DNA from: Lycorma delicatula
Taxonomy: Eukaryota; Arthropoda; Insecta; Hemiptera; Fulgoridae
Direction of reading: 5' to 3'
DNA length: 64,000 nucleotides
Assembly (NCBI RefSeq): GCF_047948215.1
Contig: NC_134464.1
Coordinates: 32,859,020 to 32,923,019 of the forward strand
A model generated the notes under the pieces. The model worked only from the letters and a program-made list of their open reading frames with translations. It searched no databases and had not been told where the DNA came from. Each line of letters opens with the position of its first letter. Position 1 is the stretch's first letter. Made by a program: the position numbers and the translations under genes. Shown one piece after another: positions 22,361-34,425 of the stretch.

Positions 22361-23400
22361 CAGAGCTTATTACATTTTTGAAAATTATTAACAAATTTTG
22401 ATATGGTGTTTTAAACGAATATACATTTTTTAAGTGAAGATTTTAGTTACTAGTAAATATCATAATAATATATAAATAATATTAAAAAAATTAATTATAT
22501 TTTTATAAATTATTTATTTTTTTACCTATTGATATGGGAAATTAAAAGAAAACACAATTGTTAACTTCTATATATAATTATTTTTATTGTATTTAATATG
22601 ATTAGTGTAAAAAACAGTATATCGTTTGTACAACTGTATTAGACTTCGTGTGTAATATTGCAACTAGTTAAACGGAAAGCATCTCTTGCATCGATCAAGC
22701 CAAAACTATGTAAGCTTTAATACACTTTTGAAATTCCTGACATAAGGGATTCCCTCATACACAAGAGCAAAAATATACTTGAAGATCAGAGTCGTTGAGA
22801 ACGAAGAAGGGAGATAGAGTTAGAGGAAGAGAGGAAAAGGCTGTGTGAGCGTGTGCGTATGTATGTGTCTAAGAGCACAGAGGACTATCTCTTTTAGACA
22901 CTTTATCAAAATTAACCTCTTACCTATCTGCCTACCTATTGATTAACAATGGAAGCATTGAAGTGGTATACCGCAAGTATTAATTATAGGGCCACGTAAA
23001 CTAAATTATTAATAAATCGATTTATTTAGCAATTTAATCATTACCATTAACTAACATATATATTTTTTTAAATAAAAATTTAATCTTCTTTTATAAATTA
23101 TTAGTTATTTCTTAATAAAAATTTGTTTCTAATGTTTTAAGGTGTTCTAAATATTTCGTTTCATTTTTTGGACAATTTTCTGTAACAAACGTTCTTGAAA
23201 AAAAAAGCATAAAATGAAGGTAATCATTTCAAAAATTGACACTAGTCAAAAAATTTTATCAGGCTGTTGGAATAAATTAAATATAAAGACTCAAATTTTG
23301 CATATTTCCTTGATCGAAATGTATTGTATCGTTTTTCATTATAATGCGTGTTTTTAATGTTTTAATTTTTCTTAGTAAAAAACTTTCACCAAGTCTTCTT
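22361..23400. other. AT-rich stretch, no gene seen
   Basis: About 1 kb without a recognised element. A purine-rich part near 22800-22840 and TG-rich part near 22845-22870 are simple sequence. Confidence 0.5.
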
Positions 23401-23405
23401 TTTTT

Positions 23406-24105
23406 TACTTTCTAGTACGAGTACAAGGAAGTATAGTAATCACGAAAAATGTCGGTTTTCAGATTTCAATGGAAATATCCATTTTGATCATCCCTGAATC
23501 CATTTTGACTAGTTTCGGCATGACGTCTGTACATATGTATCTCGCATAATTCAAAAAACGTTTAGCCGTAGAATGTTGAAAAATTCTGTATTTAGGACTG
23601 TTGTAACATCAAGTTGTGCTCCTCCCCTTTTGGTTGCAATCGACTAGACCAAATGTTTCCAAAAAAGCCCAAAATCAAAAACAAATTGGATTTTGGACTT
23701 TTTCTTAACTGCAGTAATAAGTCCTTATTGATAGCTTTTCAACAATATGTCGTAACTGGTACTTATTTTCATTGGTTCCAGAGTTATACCCAAATATAAT
23801 TTTAATTAATGAAATATCTGGCTCTTAAGGGAAGGTACATCGGTTCGAATCCAACTTCATTTCCTTTTTTTTTAACTTAAACATAATTATTTATTAATAA
23901 TTATTAACCTCTGATTGTAAAAAAAAAAAAATATAGTAAATAATAAGTCAATAACAACAACAAAAAAAAAAAAAAAAACAAAAAAATTAGTAGTTATTAG
24001 TGAAATAAAATTTTATGTACTGTTCATTAAAAAAAAAAAAAAAATGTGTATATGTAATTTAATAGGCGTAAAAGGAAGTCATTTGGTTTCCACATCAGAT
24101 TTTTT
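23406..24105 (+). repeat. Family B repeat, copy 2 (near full length)
   Basis: Complete motif order of the family from ACTTTCTAGTACGAG to GTAAAAGGAAGTCATTTGG and the closing T run. It has the best Pol III B box of the family, GGTTCGAATCC (23842-23852), followed within 20 bases by a T run. The 61-codon open frame at 23614-23799 is a by-product of the repeat. Confidence 0.87.
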
Positions 24106-24575
24106 AATTAGACTATTTAAAATAATTGTTATGTACAAGAAAAATATGATATATTGACTGAAGTAATTATGATATGAATAATGGTCTATTAAAGGAAAAC
24201 AGTATATTGTAAAATTAAAATTTTAACGAGGCAGTTAATGGAAAAGATTTTTTTTAAATTTAAAAAAAATCTGTAAAAGTTTTTTACCGATATAGAATTT
24301 TATTAAGTTAAAAAGTAGACAGAATGTATTTTTTTTATATTGACACTCTTTTTCAGGTTTCTTAAAGGATAAATTACTTTTATGAAATTTGATAAGTTTA
24401 TAGAAAAATGATTATAAAATGAAATAACACCCTTTGTTTTTTATTTATTTTTTATGTTTTTTTTTTAGTGTTGAGTCAGTTAGTTGATTTAATATTATTC
24501 TGCATCACACAAAGGACTACAGTAATTTAAAACATTAACTTATTTATTATATTCAATATCCTCAATTTTTTGTTC

Positions 24576-24624
<49 letters not shown>

Positions 24625-25960
24625 AGAATTAAGGTTTAACAGGTCTTACGCTAGATTCTTTATCCTCCAATTATTACTCTATCGTCGAATTAACTAAAGC
24701 TGAATCTGCCGTCAACTTTCTTTTCCTCTATAAGTTTAAGGAACAAATTTTACTTTTCTAAAATCCTTTCTTAGTCAACATCGTAATTTTCAACATATTT
24801 CTGTTACATCTCATTTCAATTTTTTTTCCATTTTTTGTTTATATACCAAAATATTATTTAAAAAAATATAATTCTTAGATCTAAATTAATATCTTTTCTA
24901 TATAAAAGCTTCCATTGCTTGTCCCAGATAATTTTTTATTTCGTCCATAATTTTTAATCTTTCTTCCTAAATAATAAAATTTTTTATCTAATAAGTTAAT
25001 TTTCTTTAGCAGGGATATTAATTACAGTATAATTTATTTTTTCCATAAAATAATAATGTAAAAGAAGTGATAAAAGTTTATTTGAAAACAATAACTAGAA
25101 AGTTGTGGTAAAAAAACCGCAAAATCTAAAAATCAAAATTGTGATATAAATTAAAAATTTTGTGGTTGTATATATGACCATAAGTCGGATCAAAAAGCCA
25201 AGTAACAATTTTGTGAGACCCGGTGCCAGTGATTAATTTGATATAATATTAATTAAATCGTTTCAGCTCCCTCGATCACCAGTTCAAAGGTTTATGTAGT
25301 GACTCATTGAATTTTGCTCCCATTCTCTCGGCTGTTATCATCAATCGTTTAATCTCAAATTAGCCAACACCTAGTTTATTTAAAAAATTAAAATGCCGTA
25401 ATTTTTTAATTTTTTTCTTAATTTGTGGTAAATAAACTGATTATACTTTACCAGTTTAATTTATCAATTTTCAAAGAGTACCGAAAATTTAATATAAGTT
25501 TTCATGATTTCTTTTTACTTTATGTTACATGCAGATAAAAAGAAATTTATTAATTAGTAATCTGTGTAAAGGTCTTGTATTGCTACAACTCAATAATCTA
25601 AACCAATTTTAAAGAAAATTCAGAAATTATTCTTTATTAAAATTTTAGTGATATCTAATCATTAAAATTACAACCTATATAAAAAAAATGGTTATTTTGA
25701 ATTTATTTGAAAAATAACAAATACTATTCGCAACTTACAAAATACATACATTTAAATTTCTGATAAATGTTATAGGTAACAGTTATGGAAATAAGATATA
25801 TTCCCACCTTATAGGAAAGATTTACTGTAATTATCTGTCTACGAATTCATATTAGTAAGGATTAATTTATAAAAAAAAATAATAATAATAACAAGAAGAA
25901 AACAATATTTCGAAATGCACAGTAAAAAAAAGTTCACTAAGAATTTTTTGAACAATAGAT
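24106..25960. other. AT-rich stretch with poly-T tract
   Basis: No gene or shared repeat recognised. A TA tract (about 24578-24592) runs straight into a ~29-base T run (to about 24620). Confidence 0.5.
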
Positions 25961-25961
25961 T

Positions 25962-26275
25962 TTTTTTTTAATCATCTTGTTTCCCTATCCCCCTGGGCTA
26001 GATTCACCGTGAAGCATAAGCACAGCGCAGGGGATTGTCGACTCTAACGGATCATCATTTTAGTGCTTGCCTCTAATCCCTAGGGCAAGGTATTCAGGCC
26101 CGACTATGTCGTTCCTGAACCCTACCCTTGGGGCCGCGACGCGGTCTTGATGACCCGGTATGGGGCCCATACCGGGTTTCGATCTTTTAACAGTTGTCTG
26201 CCTCCAACCGGGTGTCTCGAGGTGGCTCCAGCCGGGTCTCGGTCATAACAGCTCGAGAGCGATGAAAAAAAGATC
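25962..26275 (-). mobile_element. GC-rich retroposon-like insert with A tail
   Basis: A sharply GC-rich block opens with a T run on the plus strand (25962-25971), i.e. a poly-A tail on the minus strand. A perfect palindrome (26153-26177) and repeated CCGGGT motifs (near 26207-26240) lie inside. Minus-strand reading includes DPLESTIPCAVLMLHGESSP, of the kind seen in LINE 3' regions, but I cannot name a family. No target duplication was established. Confidence 0.5.
26153..26177. repeat. Perfect 25-bp palindrome
   Basis: ACCCGGTATGGG, one central G, then CCCATACCGGGT. The arms are perfect 12-bp complements. Confidence 0.93.
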
Positions 26276-27179
26276 TAACAGAATGAACAAGCTCATTCTG
26301 TATTGAACTAAATAAATTAATCTCCTACAATGAATTTTTAATTGTAACTGATTCTGGAAGATTTAGTTAGTGCCAAGCAAGTAAAGAATTAATGTCAATA
26401 CCGTAAGCACTGTTTCTAAAATCACCGGTCATCAATAACTGATGACTGTCTTAAAGATCTATTGTATATCCTATGTTATTTTTTAAAATATTTTTTTTAT
26501 AGATAACGTATCCGATGGATAAATTATAAAAAAAAGCGACGGAAAATTAAGTTTTAATAGTGATATGGAAAAATAATTATGATGTTTAGGTAACCGATTT
26601 AAAAAAAAAAAACTAGTTGGATTTCAGAATAAAGTAAAAAGGTGAAACAGGAATTATCTTATCTGAAGACGTTAAGAGACAGTCTGGAAATAGTTTGTGA
26701 TAACAGAAGAAGTTCTCTTCAGAGTTGAGGAATACTATATTTTTATGGCTTGACGATAGGGACTTTCTCCACATTGACGCTTCTCTATAACTCCTTAAAA
26801 ATATCAGTCACCATTTTGAAACGATTTGAGGACATAAAATTTGTTTTTCTTAGATTTATGACGATGATTTAAAACGTCGTTTTACTTATTAGTAAAGAAC
26901 TTTATTGAAAAATTTCATTATACTTGGAAAATGTGTTTGATCGTAACTACGTCACCTTTTTTCTCTGGGAATACAACGAGGCATTATCAGCGTTCGGACA
27001 CAAAATTACAATAGTGAAATTAACAATTAAAATTTACCTAAAAAATTAAACAGATCTGAAATGCTTATGAGGTATGCTAAATGCGAAATAAAACCAAAAT
27101 AAAGACAATGTAAAACGCACATAAACGGTAAACATGGGCGAAACAAATTATAGGAATAATCAAATATTTGTATATAGAT
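26276..27179. other. AT-rich spacer
   Basis: No recognised element; moderately AT-rich sequence between two retroelement remnants. Confidence 0.45.
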
Positions 27180-27830
27180 ATACAAATGTTTAACAATGTT
27201 ACAGTGTCTTATAACAATAAGACACTGGATAACATCGCCATATTTTTCCCTAAAATATTATGGATGTTAAGCACTTATTTAAATTTTCGACGCACTGTCG
27301 CATGCAGCTACAGTCCACAAATGGTGTACCGTTAGATTGCAGTCGTAGTGAATACAAACAGGTGTATCGATCCAAATAATGAGATGTCCATGAGTGAATC
27401 TAGTAGATTATTCGCAAACGACAAATAATAACCTCGACGGCAACTCCTGGATGAAGAGCCACGGTGACATAGCGTTCTTAACTATACGAAGTTTACTGTC
27501 GATAGTAGCATTCCATTCAGTTTGCCACTCATCATGGATCATCCTCTTCAGAAAACAGATAAGATCTTCAGAAACAACGAGAGGTGTGAAAGGAGGCTGC
27601 AAACAAGCCTTCTTTTGCCGCACATGAGCGCGCTCATTGTCTGAAATTCCAATCTGGCTGGGAATCCAGCAAAAGCTCACTACTGTATTATATTGCGTCA
27701 TTTCAGAAATAGCGGAATATTTTTCAATATTGTAACTGGGTCTCAAATGTAAATTAACGAACAGGAGAAAAGTAATGTTAGAAAAGAACACCCTTCACTT
27801 GGTCAAAAATTATAATCTTATTATTTTTCT
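27180..27830 (-). pseudogene. Non-LTR retrotransposon RNase H and C-terminal remnant
   Basis: The minus frame 27791-27408 reads VVSFCWIPSQIGISDNERAH, the final motif of retroelement RNase H (usually WxPSHxGIxGNExAD). The last catalytic Asp is replaced by His here. FLKRMIHDEWQTEWNA and KLRIVKNAMSPW follow as in I-clade or related LINEs. After the stop, DCNLTVHHL in another frame looks like the Cys/His block that follows RNase H, so there is a frameshift. RT is not seen. The RNase H would have removed the RNA strand during reverse transcription; this copy is inactive. Confidence 0.85.
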
Positions 27831-27837
27831 GATTTAA

Positions 27838-28165
27838 ACACCCCTAAGGCAACCACTCCGGCAATCAAGCATCACTCGGTCATCTCAGGGTGTCGTAGCT
27901 ACAGCCTTCCCTCTCAGTCTAGCCCCCTGCAGAGGTATCCCAGCGGGGTCTCCCTAGCGTCATCAGGACACGCAGACTTCCTCTTCTGGACAACCAGCAC
28001 ATTCCTCAGCTGGAGAGTTACCCTTCCATATCGCGTGGGGAAAACACCACGCGACCCGTCCTCTCACACTTTGAGAGTCCTCCTTACCATCATCCAAATT
28101 ACAATCTGGAGTCTATCAGGGATCCCGTTTAATGGTTCTTGCTAAGCCGAGGGAACTAAATTACT
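27838..28165 (-). mobile_element. GC-rich block adjoining the RNase H remnant
   Basis: About 330 bases clearly richer in GC than their surroundings. The minus strand reads LRNVLVVQKRKSACPDDARE and PLGYLCRGL in one frame with several stops. I take it as part of a LINE, either a separate insert or an upstream portion of the element at 27180-27830. No tail or target repeat resolves this. Confidence 0.4.
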
Positions 28166-29490
28166 TTTTTTTTCATGAAACAGAATAAATAAATCTGATA
28201 AAAAATTATTCAAAATAAGAAGAACCTTTAGAAAAATATCCAAAAATAAAACCCTTAGTGAAATTTTCCTTAAATATTTAATTACTTTTTTCTTCTTAAG
28301 TAGATAATTATTATTTATCATGTACTCCTCCGAGGTGTATTTTAGAAAAAATATTGTAAAATACTTAGTAATATTTAATTTTATACTGGGAATAAAAGGA
28401 AGAAAGAATTCAGAATAAATTTTAACCTGAGCGAGCTCAATTATTAAGACTGATTTAGACGTTAATGGACTCCAAACTAAAGAGCCTACACCTTAAAAAT
28501 TTAAGAACTAATTTATATCTGTTTCGAACATTTACAGATACAAAGTAGACATATATAAAATAACATACTTAATGAAATTTTAATAAATCGATTTTTATAA
28601 GGGAATAATAATTTAAATGTTTGTTTGTTTAATTTTTTAATTTAAAATTAAAATAATTAATTAATCAGTTATAAAAATGTTTAATTTAAAAAGTAAAAAA
28701 TATAAAAATAGTAAACAACTTAAGTCATTACATTGTTTTGCTGTTATTTTATCCTCTCCACAAACAATTATCTAGAAGAAGTTTCTAGAACACTTATCTA
28801 AAAGAAGAAGATGATTCTTCTTCTTCGTATTTTTACTTAAAATTTTCCCAATATTACTGGTAGGAAATAGAAGAAGAATAAAGAAATGTTTGGAAGTTGA
28901 AAAAATTTAACAAGTGGAATTAATTAATTAGTCCACTCTCATGTGGACACTCTCCACATTTCTTGTGGAGATTGTCCACAAGAGAACATTGTCCCACAGA
29001 ACATTGGCCCAAATGTAAGTTTATGTAGCAAATGTACTTTTATACCATATTTTTTATTTATTTGACTATCTCTTTTAAGTTGCGTTATACTGTATACTAC
29101 AGTACTAGTTGCGTTATACAGTGTAGTATATACTGTGTATTACGTATTTTACTTTAATTTTAATTATTTTTTATATTATTTCATAACATTTTATAATCAG
29201 AACTATAGTTTTATAATGCTTATTTATCCAGTTATACACTTACCAATTTTCATACAGTGCGGTCAGTTAACCAATGAAAGTGTTAACCAATGATGCGAGA
29301 ATCAGTTTCTAATTAAACATAACGATTAACAAAATTTCGAATTTAGTACAATTACATCAAAAAGCCTTAACCAACATAATAATTTTTGTAATAATTTGAA
29401 TTTTTCAGATGCATGATTCTGATTTATTTAGTCATAATTAATAAAAAACTGATAACACAGTTGGGCGCGCTTACCGTGTTTAATTCGCGC
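28166..29490. other. AT-rich stretch with a cluster of hairpins
   Basis: No gene. Contains the nested TCCAC/GTGGA palindromes at 28931-28981. A short imperfect tandem duplication (AGTTGCGTTATACTGT.. and AGTTGCGTTATACAGT..) lies near 29079-29145. Confidence 0.5.
28931..28981. repeat. Three overlapping TCCAC/GTGGA hairpins
   Basis: GTCCAC..GTGGAC, CTCCACA..TGTGGAG and CTTGTGGA..TCCACAAG follow each other within about 50 bases. The second and third share an arm, so alternative foldings compete. Confidence 0.85.
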
Positions 29491-29505
29491 GGTTGTGATG
29501 GTACT

Positions 29506-29804
29506 TTCTTTCTTTTTCCTGTTTAGCCTCCGGTAACTACCGTTTAGATAATTCTTCAGAGGATGAATGAGGATGATATGTATGAGTGTAAACGAAGAGT
29601 AGTCTTGTACATTCTCAGTTCGACCATTCCTGAGATGTGTGGTTAATTGAAACCCAACCACCAAAGAACACCGGTATCCACGACCTAGTATTCAAGTCCG
29701 CGTAAAAATAACTGGCTTTACTAGGACTTGAACGCTGTAACTCTCGACTTCCAAATCGGCTGATTTGGGAAGACGCGTTAACCACTAGACCAACCCGGTG
29801 GGTT
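29506..29804 (-). mobile_element. SINE1, full-length copy with 15-bp target duplication
   Basis: Reverse-strand copy with intact head (CCAACCCGGTGGGTT), a TCGGCTGATTTGG variant of the palindrome and the tail CCTGTTTAGCCTCCGG. GGTTGTGATGGTACT flanks it exactly on both sides (29491-29505 and 29805-29819). The exact duplication indicates a relatively recent insertion. Open frames of 78 and 69 codons within it are by-products. Confidence 0.95.
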
Positions 29805-29887
29805 GGTTGTGATGGTACTAGCAACGACTGTCGGCACTAAGCTAATGTAATTTCACAACATACATAGAACAAATTTTGCTTGTACGG

Positions 29888-30005
29888 TTGACAGACTGGT
29901 GTAGCCGCGAGGCTTAACGCACCAGGTATCGACGCGATGATCACCTGATACCTCGGTAACGCAGGCTATCAGTTCGAGACCCAGCCAGACCGAGCTACAT
30001 TTTTA
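29888..30005 (+). mobile_element. Third tRNA-like SINE head (SINE3)
   Basis: GTGTAGCCGCGAGGCTTAAC resembles a tRNA 5' arm with an A box, and ATCAGTTCGAGACCC about 70 bases later resembles a T arm with a B box (AGTTCGAGACC). The A-to-B spacing is longer than in an ordinary tRNA and includes an inverted repeat (CAGGTATC..GATACCT-like arms), as in a tRNA with a long variable arm. It lacks a clean acceptor stem, so I read it as a SINE head rather than a working tRNA gene. Confidence 0.55.
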
Positions 30006-30189
30006 CACTTTAAATATTATTGATTTATTTAATTCTACCGCTCACCTGTGTCGTCACAGCATTTTTTGGGGTGGGGATGCATTTTAAAAAAAAATATTTT
30101 TTTGTTGAAAATATTGTTATTCTTTAAATCGTTAACAAATGTGCCTAAGAAAAATATGAACTTAATTAGAAATCTCGAGATACTGAGAT

Positions 30190-30540
30190 GACCTTACACT
30201 ACAGCCTCACCCCCTTGACTTTTTAAGTTGAACATTTAGTGCCATCAATTTCTTACATATAGATGTAACCTGACCAAGTTTGGTCAAAATCAGTCCAGCA
30301 GTTCTGGAGATATAAGGTGATTTAGAGGACAACACCAAACAAACACATACACACGTACATACGAACGTTAATATCTGGAAAATTTCCATCCGGTTTTTTA
30401 GAGTTCCTTAGGTGTCAAAACGTCAAGATCTGGTGAAAACTGCAGATGATCAAACTGGACAAATTACAATACTTTCCCTTCTAGAGGTATAGCTCTAATA
30501 TAACGCTATCTACACGGGAAAGTAAAACTATACTCTTTGA
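30190..30540. repeat. Interspersed-repeat-like non-coding block (single copy here)
   Basis: Motifs such as TGACCAAGTTTGGTCAAAAT and ACGTACATACGAACG, and GGAAAATTTCC, are in the style of families B-D (long non-coding repeat with a short ACGTAC-type tract). No second copy occurs in this window, so this is inferred from resemblance only. Confidence 0.35.
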
Positions 30541-30598
30541 TAGAGAAACAACAAAATAATAACATTTATTTGCGTATGTTTCATTTCAGTTTGTGTTT

Positions 30599-30710
30599 AC
30601 TAAAAAGAAGTAAAGAAGGAAAGAGCAAGAGATAAAAGATGAAGAAGAATAAGAGAAAGAAGAAAACGAAAATGTAGAAGGAGGAGGAAGATGAAGAAAC
30701 TTAAGTTATG
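30599..30710. repeat. Polypurine tract
   Basis: About 110 bases that are almost entirely A and G on the plus strand (GAAGAAG, AAGAGAAAG, GGAGGAGGAAG units). Imperfect simple repeat. Confidence 0.9.
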
Positions 30711-31019
30711 AAAAGTTTAAAGTTATATCAACTTGAAACTGTTTGTATATCTTTTAACTAAAGTGTTCTATATGTCTTGCACGGCAAATTTACTTACAAA
30801 ACATAAGTGAGATTTGCCGTTTGCTGAAATATTAAAGTTTAATTTAATTTTATGAATCAATCTTAGAAATGTAGTCTGCCATAATTTATCCTACCTAAAA
30901 CTAATAAATCAACTAAATTAGTATATTAATTCAGTTCATTTCATTTTCACCTATGTATAAATATATATATTTTTATCTGAAAATGTTCGAAATAGTTACA
31001 AATGAGGACTTGCAATTTC

Positions 31020-31772
31020 GGTAGATTTCATAAGAAAGTTATCTATTGTAATGGGTACCATGATTCAACTTCCGGAAAATTTCGACATACATTCGCGTTC
31101 CAGATCCCCCAGACCCCGAAACCACCGTCAGGTCAAAAGTTTATATATATATATACTTTCTTGTAGACACGATAACTGCCGTAATTTTGCACCAATCACT
31201 TTCAAATTGTTTCTTAAAAATAACTCGTCCCAAAATCTCGATCAAGTTTCGTTAATGGCTAAAATTGGATCATGGGGATGGAAATAGGGGAGCTTTTTCA
31301 CAAAAACGAAATAACGCTATAATTTTCTTATTATGTAAAAAATCGAATTCGTTTAAAGTTCCAACTAATCTTTGGATAAGAGCCTAAAACTTATCTAAGC
31401 GAAGTTTTTTGATATCACCAACTATTGAAAAAAAATGAGGTTTTGAAAACAAAAAATCATACCTCCCTTAATAGGCACAGTATCAAATCGGTTTAAAGTG
31501 ATCGTTATTCCTCTAAATATTATCTAAAATGTTTGTCTGTAACAATTTTTGATATGACCAACCCTTACGGCAAGGGATGACCAAAATATTGCTGAAATTG
31601 TAACAAGATAGGGCTTGTGTATGCTAAACACATAAAACTTTATTTCACATACAACCATTGTCGTATTGAGTAAATTTGAAGTTTTTCTTAACTTTAAGGT
31701 GGAAATCTTTTTTATCCTCTACTTAGCACCGGTGAAATCTACCTTCACCTTCCGGCGTGAAAGGGATTTTTA
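31020..31772 (+). repeat. Family C repeat, intact copy
   Basis: Starts GGTAGATTTCATAAGAAAG. It passes through CCCCCAGACCCCGAAACC, TGCCGTAATTTTGCACCAAT, CCTCCCTTAATAGGCACAGT and ATATTGCTGAAA, and ends near TGAAATCTACC (31733-31743) plus about 30 bases also found in the second copy. GGTAGATTTCA near both ends is an 11-bp inverted repeat. No coding capacity. Probably a non-autonomous element. Confidence 0.8.
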
Positions 31773-32544
31773 AGGTGTAAGCTCTTTTTTGCGGTCTATT
31801 TACGTCTAAACCAATCCTCCTAAATAACTAACGCAGGTGAAAATTTATTTTAAATTCTTTTTTTTCTCTCTCGCTATTATACGTTTAAATCTCTCATCAA
31901 ATACGAGTTACAAAAGTATTTACAATATTTTTTTTAAAAATACATCTCAAAGTAGTACGTGACAAAAAAAATTGCTTCTATTTATGAAGAAAAGATCCTA
32001 TTAAATATTTAAAAAAAGATTTCTCATAAAAATTTTTTATACCATCTATTTATTTAAAATTTTATTTGATAAAATTTTTCTAATAGGGGACAGTAGAAAT
32101 TTTAATAAGGTTTTTATAGAATTTACTAATTTCTTTCTATTTCTTGAAAAAAAAAAATAGATTTGTTTCATCATTTTTATTTTTTGAAAGGCACCATTAT
32201 ACGGGATCTGAGGTAATCTCCTTTAACTTCACCTTTTGCCTTTTCATTTATTTGTACGTTAACCCTACGTATTTGTCACTCAGTTACGATTAAACATTAA
32301 TTTTCTTTTATAAAAATGTCCAATAAAGTTCCTTTGCAGTTAAATAGAATAACATATAGGTTAGGATGTTTACGAAATATTCTGTTTCAAAATAGCGGCT
32401 GCTCTTGTTACGAGGTTGATGGAGTGGTAACAGTAGAGTAGAAGTATCTATCGTCAAACCATCAAAACTTACTTAGGTTTCTTTCAAATTTGTCGTGACC
32501 TAACGATACCAACCATCTTCGTAGTATGTTTCAGAAGCTTTCTT

Positions 32545-32839
32545 TTTCATTTTTAGCCTACGGGAATTACCTGCCATACAGGTATTACTTCAGAGGATGA
32601 ATGAGGACGATATGTATGCGTGTAAATGAATTATAAAGTCTTGTACATTCTCAGTTCGACCATTCCTGACATGTGTGGTTAATTGAAAGCCAACCACCAA
32701 AGAACACCGGTATCCACGATCTAGTATTCAAATCCGTGTAAAAATATCTGGCTTTACTAGGATTTGAACGCTGGAACTCTCGACTTCCAAATCAGCTGAT
32801 TTGGGATGACACATTCACCACTAGACTAACGCGATGGGT
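32545..32839 (-). mobile_element. SINE1, diverged full-length copy
   Basis: Motif order as in the other minus-strand copies, with more substitutions (GCGATGGGTT for CCGGTGGGTT at the head). The flanks share only TATGTTT (32525-32531 and 32840-32846), a weak target duplication consistent with greater age. Confidence 0.87.
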
Positions 32840-32846
32840 TATGTTT

Positions 32847-34189
32847 GACGAGCTATACGTTAGATACTTCACTCTTTCATTTTTACTTAAAATTTTTAAC
32901 GTAACTTTGTTTCTGAGAAATTTTTCCTTGTACTGTACAGTATAAATCTTTTCTTAGTTATGTAGTAAATACTTAACCTTACGTTGATTTTAATAAATAA
33001 GTGTTATCACTTTCCCACCGGATATTAAAAAAAAAATATTTGAAAAAAGCATGGAAAAATTAATACTACTATCTCTTAGACAATCAATGATAACGGTGAA
33101 TATAGGAAACTGTAATTACGTCACTGTAAATAAAATAAAAATATCTTTTGCACTGGTTCCTTAATCTATTATGAGCGACAATATTGGGATTTTTTATTTT
33201 GTAATAATTTCCACTTTATTCATTTAAATTTCAGTTTAAAGTTTAATTTTTTATTAATTCAGTGCAAAATGGGCAATATCTACTACTCCTGAAGTTATAG
33301 AAACTTGTTTTCTACAATGTATTTTAGTTCTCAATATTTTCCCTCTCTAATATATATATGTGTATACACACACATCAGTAAGTGCGTATGTTTACTGTAT
33401 ATGTATGTTTACCCTGTGTTTGCGCATTTACCTTTGATTTTAAGAATTGACTGACACTATACAATTTACAAAAATAATATTTTATAAAGATGTGTCAAGA
33501 ACACTGATATTTTTTTAATTTAAATAAATATAAAAATCTATATATAAAATTACAAAAAAATAATTAATTAAAAATATCAGAAACAAAACAAAAATATAAA
33601 TATCCATTTCAAAAATATACAACTACTAATACTTTTTTTTTTAATTGTTTTAATTCAAAGTTAAATTAATTTGTATCAATGTGGGTAGATTAATTTTGTT
33701 GTCAATTCCGATGAAATGTATCAGTATAAGAATTTCATAAAATCCCTGAAGGTATTTGATTAAAAAAAGAAAAAAACATATATATATATATATATATATA
33801 GATATATATATATTAATAATTTTATAAAAATGATCCTTCATTTATTGTTTTATATTTTAAAACAAAACAACAGGGATTATTTTATGCAAGTGTCTATGAT
33901 ATCCGTATTTTATTTAACTCTTCGGATTTAATATAGGCAATATTCATCAGAGTAATGAGGAATTAATTTCTGCTGCGTATATTTTATATAAAATTAATAT
34001 TCACTATGCCTAATGATTATTTTTTTAAATGGAATAAAACAGTCAGTTGACTGATTTGACGCTACTGTTGATTGATCCGTTACTGTTCTGTCACCTCGAC
34101 ATATTTACCTATCACCCCTAAAGAGTGAATTATTTTTTTTTAATGTTACACTGTTTTAAATGTTATCTTTCTATTATCGGGCGTGTTTC
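32847..34189. other. AT-rich stretch with TA tract
   Basis: No gene. A (TA)n/GATA tract lies at about 33776-33812; the 63-codon minus frame across it is low complexity. Confidence 0.5.
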
Positions 34190-34194
34190 ATGGA

Positions 34195-34425
34195 TTATTC
34201 AGAGGCGGTTATAAATTTTAATTTTATTTATGGACGGATTTGGTGATTCGCGTTCCTATCCGTATGGACCAGCGTGAAAATTATTTACTGGGTCTGACCG
34301 TGGAAGATTAAGCTTTTAAGCTTCGTACTCCCGGCGTGATTCCCCTTCAGTCCGTCCGCTGAAGTCTTTTCGGTGCTAACGCCTTTCGGGCTAGCAGGAA
34401 TACGCCTAACATAGAAAAAGTACGT
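34195..34425 (-). mobile_element. GC-richer block, possible LINE 3' remnant
   Basis: A local GC rise whose minus strand reads RIPASPKGVSTEKTSADGLK in one open run before stops. It looks like LINE-derived sequence, but I cannot place it in a clade and see no tail or target duplication. The adjoining part at 34720-34870 is also somewhat GC-rich and unexplained. Confidence 0.35.

Noticed and set aside
29888..29995. Functional tRNA-Leu or tRNA-Ser gene with long variable arm
   Set aside because: No clean acceptor stem or T-run terminator right after the T arm; a SINE head is more likely.
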